Shown here one piece after another: positions 28,318 to 36,776 of a stretch of DNA of 64,000 nt. The DNA is taken from assembly GCA_903918755.1 (NCBI GenBank), contig CAIXFN010000014.1:1-64000 (forward strand), in the 5' to 3' direction. Under the pieces are notes generated by a model, which did no database searches, was not told where the DNA came from, and saw nothing but the letters and a program-made list of their open reading frames with translations. The stretch is from an uncultured Pedosphaera sp. Lineage in GTDB: Bacteria; Verrucomicrobiota; Verrucomicrobiia; Limisphaerales; Pedosphaeraceae. Position 1 is the stretch's first letter; the number at the start of each line of letters is the position of its first letter. The position numbers and the translations under genes were made by a program.

Positions 28318-28719
28318 ATGGCCAAAAAGCAAAAGCTGGATCTGACGCCGAGTGGGGTCGCCCTCCACAACCCGTTTGCCGCGCTGGAAGCCGCCGGTTT
28401 GCCGCCGGGTAGCGAGCCCGAGGCCGTCCGCGCACCCGTGGCGACAAGCGCCTCCGGCGTGCCCAAGCCGGGCAAGTTGGGGCGGGTGGTTTTGCGGAAA
28501 GAGAGGGCCCATCGCGGCGGCAAGACGGTGATTGTGATTCATGATTTTGCCCCACACATTGGCGGACGTTATATTGATGACCTTGGTTCCCGCCTGAAAG
28601 CGGCCTGCGGTTGTGGTGGTACGACCCGGGATCGGACCATCGAAATTCAAGGCGACCAGCCCGCCCGCATCCGGACGATGCTCGAACAGGAAGGCTTCCG
28701 CGTAGCCGGAGTTTCCTGA
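28318..28719 (+). CDS. SUI1/eIF1-family translation factor (YciH-like)
   Basis: The ATG at 28318 (MAKKQKLDLTPSG) gives 133 residues: a flexible N-terminal half and a SUI1 domain (about 55-133) with RGGKTVIVIHDF, KAACGCGGTTRDRTIEIQGD and the final EGFRVAGVS. Bacterial YciH acts as an initiation-fidelity factor on the 30S subunit. It is followed at 30 bases by a YhbY-type ribosome-associated protein, so the two may act together in ribosome function. Confidence 0.92.
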   Translation: MAKKQKLDLTPSGVALHNPFAALEAAGLPPGSEPEAVRAPVATSASGVPKPGKLGRVVLRKERAHRGGKTVIVIHDFAPHIGGRYIDDLGSRLKAACGCGGTTRDRTIEIQGDQPARIRTMLEQEGFRVAGVS

Positions 28720-28749
28720 ATTCCCGAGCGACACAACTTTGCAAAATTC

Positions 28750-29055
28750 ATGAATACTGTTCCCCTGACCAATGCCGAAATCCGGGCGCTCAAAGCCCGG
28801 GCGCAACGATTGCCCGCCGCCTTCAAACTCGGCAAAGCCGGCCTGAGTGAGGGCTTTGTGAAAAGCATCGACACCGCTTTTGCTTTCACGGATCTCATCA
28901 AGGTCAAGTTTGTCGAGTTCAAGGAGGAGAAGAAATCCCTGGCACCGGATCTGGCCGAGAAAACCGGCAGCCGGTTGATTATGCGCGTGGGCAACGTGGC
29001 GGTCCTGCACCGACGGATGCCGACGGCCGAACCCGCAGGGCAGCCCGCCGAATGA
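28750..29055 (+). CDS. yhbY: YhbY (CRM-domain) RNA-binding protein
   Basis: The 101-residue protein is a single CRS1-YhbY (CRM) domain: LKARAQRLPAAFKLGKAGLSEG with the GKxG loop, then IKVKFVEFKEE and the closing LIMRVGNVAVLHR. YhbY associates with pre-50S ribosomal particles. Its stop overlaps the trpF start by 4 bases (ATGA). Confidence 0.93.
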   Translation: MNTVPLTNAEIRALKARAQRLPAAFKLGKAGLSEGFVKSIDTAFAFTDLIKVKFVEFKEEKKSLAPDLAEKTGSRLIMRVGNVAVLHRRMPTAEPAGQPAE

Positions 29056-29684
29056 GCGCGGTGGTCAAGATTTGTGGTATTACCGGACCTGCTGACGGCA
29101 TCGCCGCTGCGGAGGCCGGGGCGGATGCTCTGGGATTAATGTTTTACGACCAGAGTCCGCGCCGGGTGTCCATGACCGCGGCCGCGGAAATCGCTCGCGA
29201 GGTGCCGCCGTATATCATCAAGGTCGGGGTATTTGTGGATGCGTCCGAAGAGCTCGTGATGCGGGCAATTCAGGAATGCGGATTAAACGTGGTGCAGTTT
29301 CACGGCGCGGAAACCCCGGAGTACTGTGCGTCTTTCCCGGTAATGACCATCAAGGCATTCCGGGTGCGGGGACAGGAAACTCTCGCGGAGCTGCCGGAAT
29401 ACGCTACGGATGCTTGGTTGCTCGACGCTTATGCGGCGGATAAGCTGGGCGGGACCGGGGCCAAGTTCAATTGGGAATTGGCGCGGGACGCAGCGCGATT
29501 GGGCCGACCGATTTTTCTCGCCGGTGGTTTGACGCCGGAGAATGTCGGTGACGCGATCCGCCAGGTGCGTCCCTATGCGGTGGATGTTTCCAGCGGCGTG
29601 GAATCAGCACCCGGGCGGAAGGATGCGGCCAAGGTCCGGGCTTTTGTGATCGCGGCGAAACAGGCCTCGCAAGCAGCGGGTTGA
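29052..29684 (+). CDS. trpF: Phosphoribosylanthranilate isomerase
   Basis: The 210-residue TIM barrel begins SAVVKICGITGPADGIAAAE with the catalytic Cys, and includes LGLMFYDQSPRRVS, VQFHGAETPEYC, LLDAYAADKLGGTGAKFNW with the catalytic Asp, FLAGGLTPENV and VDVSSGVESAPGRKD. It catalyses the Amadori step of tryptophan synthesis. Other trp genes are not in the window, so the pathway is split in this genome. It overlaps yhbY by 4 bases. Confidence 0.96.
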   Translation: MSAVVKICGITGPADGIAAAEAGADALGLMFYDQSPRRVSMTAAAEIAREVPPYIIKVGVFVDASEELVMRAIQECGLNVVQFHGAETPEYCASFPVMTIKAFRVRGQETLAELPEYATDAWLLDAYAADKLGGTGAKFNWELARDAARLGRPIFLAGGLTPENVGDAIRQVRPYAVDVSSGVESAPGRKDAAKVRAFVIAAKQASQAAG

Positions 29685-29717
29685 TGCCGCTTGCGGGGTG
29701 GGGCCGCGCCCTTTAAC

Positions 29718-30710
29718 ATGCGGTTGCATATGGCCAAAGCTCCTCCCACACGCTTGTTTGTCGTCCTCCTGCGCGAGGTTTGCGCCTCGATGGGGATCAA
29801 GCTGCGGGCGCACCACGGTGACTGGCTGCTGACACTCCGCCAGGGGACCCGGACCGAGCACGTGTTTGGTTACGATTTCAGCCTCAATTCCGCGGCGGCG
29901 CAGCAAATCGCGCGGGACAAGTCCGCCACCTATTCCGTGCTGGCGGATGCCCGGGTTCCGGCGGTGGAGCACCACTTGATCATGTCGCCCACCCTGCCGG
30001 ATTACATGCCGGCGGGGGGGAACTGGGCGCGATTGTTGGAACTCTTTGAGCAGTGGGGGCGGGACCTGGTGGCCAAGCCGAATGAAGGCACGGCCGGGCG
30101 TGAAGTCCTCCGATTACGGAATCAGGTGGAGCTGGAGCGGGGGATCCATCAATTGCTGGGCAAAGCGCGGGCGTGCGCGGTGTCGCCGTTTCTTGCGATC
30201 CGGGACGAGTACCGGGTCCTTATGCTGGACGGAGAAGCGCTGCTGGTTTACCGCAAATTGCGAGCGGCGGTGACAGGTGATGGGCGGCGCCGGGTGACGG
30301 AATTGCTGGCGGAGTGGCTGGAATCTGGCGGAGCGGGTGGCGCGGTGGCGGAGGCGAAATTGAAAGCGTTGGGCAAGATGGAGCTGACAGCGGCGGAATT
30401 GGACCGGGTGCCGGTCCCGGGGGAGTTGGTGGCGATCAATTGGCGGCACAATCTGGGGCAGGGCGCGGTGGCGGAAGCATTGACCGGGGAGGCGCCGGAG
30501 CGCGTTCAACTGGTCAAGCTGGCCACCAAGGCCATGGCAGCCCTCCGCCTACGGGTGGCGTCGGTGGACATTGTGGTGACGGCCAATGGCGGGGGGCGGA
30601 TTCTGGAGGTGAATTCCGGCATCATGATGGAACATTTCGGGTTGGTCGAACGGGCGCGGGCGACGGCAATTTACCGGCGCATCATCGAGGCCGTGTTTGC
30701 CAAGAATTAG
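29718..30710 (+). CDS. ATP-grasp ligase-like protein 1
   Basis: The product (330 residues from ATG 29718; ATG 29730 and 29691 are alternatives) resembles RimK/glutathione-synthetase-type ATP-grasp enzymes. It has a pre-ATP-grasp domain (about 1-90), an ATP-binding half with RDLVAKPNEGTAGREVLRL, a central AVSPFLAIRDEYRVLMLDGE block, and the metal-binding GGRILEVNSGIMMEHF at the end. It would join a carboxylate to an amine through an acylphosphate. The substrates are unknown. It lies directly upstream of a second ATP-grasp gene, and the two are likely a pair. Confidence 0.82.
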   Translation: MRLHMAKAPPTRLFVVLLREVCASMGIKLRAHHGDWLLTLRQGTRTEHVFGYDFSLNSAAAQQIARDKSATYSVLADARVPAVEHHLIMSPTLPDYMPAGGNWARLLELFEQWGRDLVAKPNEGTAGREVLRLRNQVELERGIHQLLGKARACAVSPFLAIRDEYRVLMLDGEALLVYRKLRAAVTGDGRRRVTELLAEWLESGGAGGAVAEAKLKALGKMELTAAELDRVPVPGELVAINWRHNLGQGAVAEALTGEAPERVQLVKLATKAMAALRLRVASVDIVVTANGGGRILEVNSGIMMEHFGLVERARATAIYRRIIEAVFAKN

Positions 30711-30716
30711 GAGCGT

Positions 30717-31727
30717 ATGTCGCGCAAAGCCTTCATGCCCGCGATCCTGCGACGCATCGCCCCCCGACTGGGCGCGCGAGTTGTGCTGGAACCAGAACAT
30801 GGTTTTGTGGGAGCGATCTATTTTCGCAATGGCCGGAAATCCCTCTTCTGGGATAACAAGTTCAATCTCAACCCGGTGAGTTCGGTGAAAATTGCGCAGG
30901 ATAAGGGTTACACCCACTTCTTTTTGGAAGAGGGGGGATTCCGGGTGCCGCGCGAGTTGACCGTGTTTGCCCCGGCCTTTCAGCGACATGTGCCGCGGCG
31001 ACGCGGATTGGCCGCCGCGGCGCAATTTGCCAAGTCCCTCGGCTATCCCGTTTTTGTGAAGGCATTGCGCCGCAGCCAGGGGGAGATGGTGTACCGGGCA
31101 ACGGATCGGGCGGAACTTTGGTCCCGATTGCGGGATGTGTTTCAGCAGGACCGGATGGCGATTGTCCAGGAGACCTGCCGTGGTCGTGATTACCGGTTGG
31201 TGGTATTGGATGGCGAAGTCATCTCCGCTTACGAGCGCGTGCCGCTGACCATCACTGGGGACGGAAAGCAGACCGTCCGCCAATTGCTCGCAGCAAAGCA
31301 GGATCGGTTTATCAAAACGGGTCGCGACACGATCATTCCCTGGAAGGATGAACGCTTGCTGCGGTCGCTGGTGGAACAGGGGCTGACCTGGCGGTCGGTC
31401 ATTCCCGCGGGGAAGTTGGTGCCGCTACTGGAGGTGGCGAATTTGTCCTTGGGCGGCGATACCGTTGATGTGACCGCGGAGTTGCACCCGACGGTGGCGC
31501 AACTGGCGGCGGCCGTCGCCCGGCATATGGGGCTGCGCTTTGCCGGGGTGGATGTGATGATGGCGGATGCCACCCGGCCGCTCGGGGATTACCGCATATT
31601 GGAAGTCAATTCCGCCCCGGGACTGGATCATTATGCCTACGCTGGTCGGCGGCAGCGCGAGCTGGTGGATGGCCTTTATCGCAAGGTGCTGGAGGCGGTG
31701 GAACGCGGGCCGGGGGACGGCAGGTGA
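30717..31727 (+). CDS. ATP-grasp ligase-like protein 2
   Basis: The 336-residue protein follows the first ATP-grasp gene by 6 bases, with an AGGAGCG ribosome-binding site inside the end of that gene. It has ATP-grasp features: GYPVFVKALRRSQGEMVYRA, a RDYRLVVLDGEVISAYERVPLTI segment split between lysine and nucleotide-binding strands, and DYRILEVNSAPGLDHY for metal binding. It resembles the ATP-grasp half of cyanophycin/glutamate-cysteine-type ligases (ITGDGKQTVRQLL is typical). Tandem ligases suggest a two-step small-peptide or amino-acid polymer synthesis; the product is not predictable. Confidence 0.85.
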   Translation: MSRKAFMPAILRRIAPRLGARVVLEPEHGFVGAIYFRNGRKSLFWDNKFNLNPVSSVKIAQDKGYTHFFLEEGGFRVPRELTVFAPAFQRHVPRRRGLAAAAQFAKSLGYPVFVKALRRSQGEMVYRATDRAELWSRLRDVFQQDRMAIVQETCRGRDYRLVVLDGEVISAYERVPLTITGDGKQTVRQLLAAKQDRFIKTGRDTIIPWKDERLLRSLVEQGLTWRSVIPAGKLVPLLEVANLSLGGDTVDVTAELHPTVAQLAAAVARHMGLRFAGVDVMMADATRPLGDYRILEVNSAPGLDHYAYAGRRQRELVDGLYRKVLEAVERGPGDGR

Positions 31728-31755
31728 CGGGCGGACCGCAGCAGTGGAGCAACCA

Positions 31756-32517
31756 CTAGGGATGGGAGCGCCGGATGCGCAGGAGCAAATCATGCAACCC
31801 GGCGCGCGATGATTCTGTCGGCAGTTCCGGCAAGCGGCTCTGGTCGTGGGCGGTTTGCAATTCCGCCCGGAGCCGTTCGTACTCGCGTCGGTGGAAATCC
31901 AGATCCGCATCGTTCAGGATGGATTGCTCCGGGCCGCTGAGCTTCCGCGCAATCAAGTCGGGGATCTGCGGGAGTCCAAATGACTGGTTCAAGGTAACCA
32001 GGTTCGCCTCAATCTTGCCCGTCTGCATCAGCCAAATGCCGGTGAGTAAGACACGGTAAACATAAAGCAGTGGTTTGACCCGGTGCGGCTCCTCCTTGAG
32101 GAAGAGATGCCACTGGGTTTCGGCAAAGCCGAAATAATGGTGGGCGTGATGCCGGGTGATGCAACCAATGGCGAGTTGCTTCAATTCCTCGTGCTCAGGT
32201 GTCGCGAGAACCACGAGCGGGGAATAGAGTTGCTCCAAAACGTAACCGTTCTTCTTGAGCAAGAGGCCGAAGAATTTGCGGACATCGTGGCTGACGATGT
32301 CCATTTCGAGGCCGTCAATGATCCGGGAATCCTGGACCGTCTCTTCACCTTCTTCCAATCCGATGATACGGTCGAGCGGGAGGATGTGCGACCCACGCAA
32401 ATCGAAGTCCGAATCCGGCGAGGGAAAGCCATAAAGATGCGCGCCACTGATAGTGGCAAACAGCAGCGGGTAAGGCTGGGCGGCGACAATGCGGTGCAGG
32501 CGGGGATCGATGATCAT
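31756..32517 (-). CDS. RlaP-type nucleotidyltransferase-like protein 2 (C-terminal pair member)
   Basis: The 253-residue protein has a DNA-polymerase-beta-like start, SGAHLYGFPSPDSDFDLRGSH, with the GS-type loop and two acidic residues (DSDFDLRG) that bind metal and NTP. A helical C-terminal region with the HYFGFAETQWHLFLKEE and LLYVYRVLLTGIWLMQTG segments follows. RlaP-like proteins (pfam10127) are found in phage and bacterial genomes; some are linked to RNA repair, but a function is not established. It follows its paralogue by 57 bases in the same operon. Confidence 0.82.
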   Translation of the reverse strand: MIIDPRLHRIVAAQPYPLLFATISGAHLYGFPSPDSDFDLRGSHILPLDRIIGLEEGEETVQDSRIIDGLEMDIVSHDVRKFFGLLLKKNGYVLEQLYSPLVVLATPEHEELKQLAIGCITRHHAHHYFGFAETQWHLFLKEEPHRVKPLLYVYRVLLTGIWLMQTGKIEANLVTLNQSFGLPQIPDLIARKLSGPEQSILNDADLDFHRREYERLRAELQTAHDQSRLPELPTESSRAGLHDLLLRIRRSHP

Positions 32518-32574
32518 ACGGTAATCGGCGATGATTGGTCCGGGGCAGTTCGCGCAAGCTTTTGCGGCACAGGT

Positions 32575-33504
32575 TCAGGTGGCTGGCAGTCGGGCGGCCG
32601 TCTGCCGGGCGCGAATCAGAAAACGGTTGGCGGCTTCATAATCCGGGCGTTCGGGAAGCCGGGTTTCGGCAAAAGCCAAAGCGAAATCCTGGTGGAGTTC
32701 CTGGCGCCAAGCCTCCACTTCGGCCCATGGAATCGCGCCGCTTTTGATGGCCAACAGGCGGTCGCGATGGGCTTCCTGTCGGAGGGGGATGGTGGCGGTG
32801 CGGAGCGCCGCCGCCCCCGCCAAAAGGAGGCGGATCAAGTGCATGGCATGTTTCCACCGCACCTCACCGTGGTTGCGCCGATCCTGCTCAATCTTTTTAA
32901 ATTGGGAGAGCGCATACCCGTTGAAGGTCTGAAAGATCATCTGCGAAAGAAAGCCCGTCCGGATTGCCACCAGTTCCGCTCCCAACGGGGTGGACATTTC
33001 GACAAGCGGCGAATAAAGGCACTCCAAGATGTTGGGATTGGCTTTGAGGGCGAGTAGGAGGAATTTTTGCAACTCCCAGTAACAGCTTTGGCTGGCGTGA
33101 TCCTCAAACTGTTCGGGCGCTCCATAAAGTGACCATTGCAGATGCGCCGGGGCCAGGTAGATGCCGCGGCGATCGGTGTCCGAGTCGTCATGGTCCAGGC
33201 CATAGGCCCGCGAGCCGACAATGCAACGCAGGATAATGTGGTCCTCCAGTTGAAAGTGCGACTCAGATTCGGAGTTTCCGAGCCGATCCTTGAAATGCTG
33301 CAGGACTTCAAATTGACCGGCAGCCAGGGCGGTTTCGAATCCATCCGGGAAACGGATAAGAAAACGTTCTCCGGGATTGGTCGGACTGCGGGTGATGACG
33401 CCCACCGCTCCGCGGGGATGAACCAGCGAATTATTGGTGCCGCGGACTTCCGCCAAGGACACCACCTGGGTGCCCGCGGAAAAATTCTGGGGCTGGTGGG
33501 ACAT
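32575..33504 (-). CDS. RlaP-type nucleotidyltransferase-like protein 1
   Basis: The ATG at 33504 (MSHQPQNFSAGTQVV) gives 309 residues; the longer open frame to 33942 is out-of-phase sequence of the next gene. A small N-terminal region of about 90 residues precedes the catalytic part with IVGSRAYGLDHDDSDTDRRG, the GSxxYG and DxD metal-binding motifs. A helical domain with LLLALKANPNILECLYSPL follows. One base separates it from the upstream gene's stop, so translation is probably coupled. Confidence 0.85.
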   Translation of the reverse strand: MSHQPQNFSAGTQVVSLAEVRGTNNSLVHPRGAVGVITRSPTNPGERFLIRFPDGFETALAAGQFEVLQHFKDRLGNSESESHFQLEDHIILRCIVGSRAYGLDHDDSDTDRRGIYLAPAHLQWSLYGAPEQFEDHASQSCYWELQKFLLLALKANPNILECLYSPLVEMSTPLGAELVAIRTGFLSQMIFQTFNGYALSQFKKIEQDRRNHGEVRWKHAMHLIRLLLAGAAALRTATIPLRQEAHRDRLLAIKSGAIPWAEVEAWRQELHQDFALAFAETRLPERPDYEAANRFLIRARQTAARLPAT

Positions 33505-33505
33505 G

Positions 33506-34567
33506 CTATTTCTTAAAAATGGCGCGGGCGTCGGCGGAGGGATCGAATTCGGTGCGCGGATAAAGGGTGAAGGTGGTGCGGAGGCTTTTTTTGTCGCCAA
33601 TGGCCATTTTACTGAGGGGGCCAAGCAGCTCGAGTTCCACGTAGGGAGCCTCGTCCGGGTTGGTATAAACCTGTGAGCTGGTGTTCTGATCGGGATAAAC
33701 CGCACCGGCCACCCGCTGGATTTCGATGAGCAGGCTGTTCGTCTTCCCCACCCAGAGCAACTTTTCCCCGGCCACGCCAATCTTGTAGGATTTTTCCTGG
33801 TCCCGCTGGAGGAAAATCCGGTCCTCATCGAGCCACAGATTCGGGGGGCGGTTGCCGGAGATGCCCGCGACACCGTTGGTGGGGGCCGGGAGATACACGC
33901 CGACGGGGTCCTGCAATTGGGTGATGGTCCAGACCGCGACATTGACGTTGGTGCCGCTCACTTTTTCGAAGGTCGTATCGATGGTGAGCCGGGGGAGTTG
34001 GGGATCCAAAGCGATTTGGCGGCTGACCCGGATGCCGTAATGCGAATCGACGGGTGAGACGATGGTCACGCCGGCCGGGGAGATGGTGGCCGTGTACGTG
34101 GTAGCGTCGAATGCGGTGGGGGGCGGCCACCCGATGCCGGTCATCCTGGGCCACTCATCCTGCGGTGCCGGCCAGCTTTTGTCGCCGCCGAAATTAGACC
34201 ATTTCGAGGGATCGGCCAGACGACCACGGCCGCTGAGCTTGGGGTTTTCCCAAAATGGCCCGGCGTTGGTCTTGAATTGAAATTGCATGACGCGGCCGAT
34301 GCCGGGGACGATGACCGCTTCGACGAGCGGGTTGGCAAGGATGATGGAGTTCGTCCAGCCGTGGTAGGGGGTATTTGTTATAGTGGCCAGCGGAACCGGG
34401 GGAACGGTTTGGGCTGCGGCGGTGGAGATAAACGTCAGGCAAAATGTCGTGATGAGCACGGTGGCGATGGCGAGGCGGGACGGGAGTGAGCCATGGGTTA
34501 ACGGAACAGCCACTCTGGGCAAAGCGGGAGGGACGGGAGCGCGCAGGGTTGCAGTTGCATTAGCCAT
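33506..34567 (-). CDS. Exported DUF4380-type protein
   Basis: The ATG at 34567 (MANATATLRAPV) gives 353 residues; a TTG at 34609 is possible but less likely. A hydrophobic signal segment (about 30-55) ends near AAAQ after an unusually long N-terminal region. The rest is a beta-sandwich-type domain with MQFQFKTNAGPFWENPKL and VWTITQLQDP, which fits the DUF4380 family of secreted proteins related to carbohydrate-binding or aldose-epimerase-like folds. It is the first gene of an operon with two RlaP-like proteins, a combination I do not recognise. Confidence 0.75.
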   Translation of the reverse strand: MANATATLRAPVPPALPRVAVPLTHGSLPSRLAIATVLITTFCLTFISTAAAQTVPPVPLATITNTPYHGWTNSIILANPLVEAVIVPGIGRVMQFQFKTNAGPFWENPKLSGRGRLADPSKWSNFGGDKSWPAPQDEWPRMTGIGWPPPTAFDATTYTATISPAGVTIVSPVDSHYGIRVSRQIALDPQLPRLTIDTTFEKVSGTNVNVAVWTITQLQDPVGVYLPAPTNGVAGISGNRPPNLWLDEDRIFLQRDQEKSYKIGVAGEKLLWVGKTNSLLIEIQRVAGAVYPDQNTSSQVYTNPDEAPYVELELLGPLSKMAIGDKKSLRTTFTLYPRTEFDPSADARAIFKK

Positions 34568-34670
34568 TCGTAAAGCATTGGGGAGACCCGGGAAACGGGG
34601 CAATAGCAAATTTGTGAGGATGCCGTCCAGGGGTTGGCGGCCGTCGCCCGGGTCGAACTCGAAAAGGAAG

Positions 34671-35058
34671 TTGGATTAAGTGTCCGAAAGGGCGACGGAC
34701 GGCTTTCCGGGGAGATTTTGACAGGGGCAGGATATCATGAAACTGGATTAAGTTGGATTCGCCTGGACTTGGTGGGCAGGCGGCGGACTTTGGCGTTGGA
34801 GCTGGTGACTGATGTTATCGATAAAGTAAAAACTTCCTCACTTCAGCTGCTACAAGGGGAGGGGAGTGGCCGTTTCGGAATCCTCAAGCTGGTGGGATTA
34901 CCTGAAACTGGATTAAGTTTGTTTAACCTGGACTCGGGGTTAATCGGCGGGTTTTGGGGTGAAGGCAAACCGGCAGGTGGGAGGACGTGATGGCGCCCTG
35001 CGCGCACCTGCCGGTGCCTTGGTTGCACCGGTCCAGCGCGGGATCCTGGATTAAGTTG
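34671..35058 (+). repeat. Cluster of four TGGATTAAGT repeats
   Basis: Copies at 34671-34681, 34739-34754, 34904-34921 and 35046-35058 share TGGATTAAGT; the two middle copies also share the preceding GAAAC. The 34904 copy is identical over 18 bases to the distant minus-strand copy at 1286-1303. Confidence 0.75.
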
Positions 35059-35209
35059 TCAAAGAACGGCTCCTGGTGCCGATTTGTCGGCCGGCGAAAG
35101 TCAAAATTCGGGCAGCGGTCGATGCCGGAATTCCTCCCATGGACGGCAACGACATTTCCAAGCCGACGCGTCCAGCGGATAAAAGGTAGCCCGGAATTTG
35201 GCGGAACGT

Positions 35210-35226
35210 ATTCCTACGATAGGAAT
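35210..35226. promoter_or_regulatory. Dyad, possible operator
   Basis: ATTCCTA-CGA-TAGGAAT has perfect 7-bp arms and lies 128 bases upstream of the ATG at 35354. It may be a repressor site or a small hairpin. Confidence 0.3.
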
Positions 35227-35353
35227 TTAGGGCTGATTTTTCCGCAGCCAGCGATGGGTCGGGATACTGGATTGGTGAACCGACGCAAAGTGCGGTGGGT
35301 GGGCAGTCCGATTGGCGCTCGCGTTACGAGGGGAAGAAGCGTATGCTAAAATT

Positions 35354-35806
35354 ATGAATTTACAAATCGCGGTGTTGTGTGACGCGGCGACGGACTCGGC
35401 CGGGAAATTGAGCTTATTGGGCGCGTTCGACACGATTCAGACGGCCCAGTTGCCGGCGCTTTATCCCCAATGTTCCGTGGCGCTGCGGATGATGTTCAAC
35501 AACGGCGAGGAGGGGATGCACACTCTGCGGCTCAGTTTTGTGGATGAGGACGGGCAATTGGTGATGCCCAGCATGGAATTACCCATGCCGGTGGAGGTGC
35601 CGGCGGATACTCATTTTGTGACCCGCAATCTGATTGTGAACATCCAGCAGCTCAAATTTGCCAAGCCGGGACTTTATTCTATCGATATCGCCTATGACGG
35701 GCGTCAAGAGGCGGGGATTCCGCTCATGGTTCGGCACACTCCGGGGGGCGCCAATGTGATGACAGGGCAAATCAGTCCCGGGTTCCCCTTTTCCGGGCAG
35801 ATGTAA
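35354..35806 (+). CDS. DUF6941-like protein of unknown function
   Basis: The ATG at 35354 (MNLQIAVLCDAATDSAGKLS) gives 150 residues. The sequence resembles a small verrucomicrobial family, from memory DUF6941, with the LLGAFDTIQTAQLPALYPQC start, a beta-rich middle, TRNLIVNIQQLKFAKPGLYS and a DGRQEAGIPLMVRHTP segment. There is no signal peptide. Its function is unknown. The only neighbour feature of note is the dyad upstream. Confidence 0.7.
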   Translation: MNLQIAVLCDAATDSAGKLSLLGAFDTIQTAQLPALYPQCSVALRMMFNNGEEGMHTLRLSFVDEDGQLVMPSMELPMPVEVPADTHFVTRNLIVNIQQLKFAKPGLYSIDIAYDGRQEAGIPLMVRHTPGGANVMTGQISPGFPFSGQM

Positions 35807-35842
35807 GCACCTGCCCGGAGTCGGGAAAAGGGAACCGGGCGA

Positions 35843-36637
35843 TCACAAAAGGCTGGCAGAGTCGGTGTCGAGCAGCAGGGTGGCGTGAGGGGAGGTGCGG
35901 AGGACGGAGGCCGGACACGCGGGGCTGATGGGACCCAAGAGTGCATTTTTGACGGCGACGGCTTTGCGCTTTTCGGGGCAAAGGCACAGGAGTTTGCGCG
36001 CGGAGAGCAGCGTGGGAATGGTGAGGGTCAGCGCGTACTGGGGGACGGCGTCGAGGCCGGGGAAATGGCCTTCGCCGACTTGCTGCAGACGGCAGGCGTC
36101 ATCGAGTTTCGCAATGGTGACGGCGCGGCGGTCCGAGAAATTGGCAATGGGGGGATCATTAAAGGCCAGGTGACCGTTTTCACCGACGCCGAGGCAGCAG
36201 AGATCGATGGGTTGGGCTTGGAGGAGGGCGGAATAACGATCGCATTCATCCATGGGCAAAAGGGCATCACCTTCAAGATAGTGGAATGCGCGCGGATGGA
36301 GTCGGGCCGTGACGCGTTCGCGCATGTAGCGGCGGAAGCTGGCCGGGTGGTCGCCAGAGATGCCGAGGTACTCATCCATGTGGAACAGGGTGATGCGGGA
36401 CCAATCGACCCCGCCGAGGCGGTTCAATTCTTCCAGAAATTTGATTTGGGAATTTCCCGTGGCCAGGATCACCGCGGCGGAGCCTTGGGCGGCGAGGACA
36501 GCCTGCAGATGGGCCTGGGTAATCCGGGCAACGGATTGCGAGAGATCCGAGCGGTTAGCGTAAACCTGGACGGTGAGGGCGTCGGTGGTAAAGGATTTGA
36601 CCGGTTGGATGGCCGGCGTGGTGGTGGCGGTGGTCAT
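35843..36637 (-). CDS. nagB: Glucosamine-6-phosphate deaminase (NagB) family
   Basis: The 264-residue protein has the NagB/RpiA/SOL fold: ILATGNSQIKFLEELNRL at the phosphate site, LFHMDEYLGISGDHPASF with the catalytic Asp, and CLGVGENGHLAFNDPP with the active-site His. The closing glutamate of E. coli NagB (FNEP) is aspartate here. It converts glucosamine-6-phosphate to fructose-6-phosphate, feeding amino sugars into glycolysis. No nagA or transporter is adjacent. Confidence 0.9.
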   Translation of the reverse strand: MTTATTTPAIQPVKSFTTDALTVQVYANRSDLSQSVARITQAHLQAVLAAQGSAAVILATGNSQIKFLEELNRLGGVDWSRITLFHMDEYLGISGDHPASFRRYMRERVTARLHPRAFHYLEGDALLPMDECDRYSALLQAQPIDLCCLGVGENGHLAFNDPPIANFSDRRAVTIAKLDDACRLQQVGEGHFPGLDAVPQYALTLTIPTLLSARKLLCLCPEKRKAVAVKNALLGPISPACPASVLRTSPHATLLLDTDSASLL

Positions 36638-36776
36638 GTTGGCTAGATTATATGGCTAACAAAGTTGCGGTACACTAAACAGGAGGGAGGGGGCGTGGCA
36701 AGAAGGGTGTCAGGCTGGGCAGCGCCGCTAGCCGAGCCATTTCGGCGGCCACATCAGCAAGTCGAATAACGCGTGC

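Larger units (their letters stand above)
34568..35353. other. 790-bp intergenic region with repeats
   Basis: No coding region is evident. It carries four copies of a TGGATTAAGT repeat (34671, 34739, 34904, 35046) and a 7-bp dyad ATTCCTA/TAGGAAT at 35210-35226. The rest is G/C-rich non-coding DNA between divergent genes and should hold promoters for both. Confidence 0.5.
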
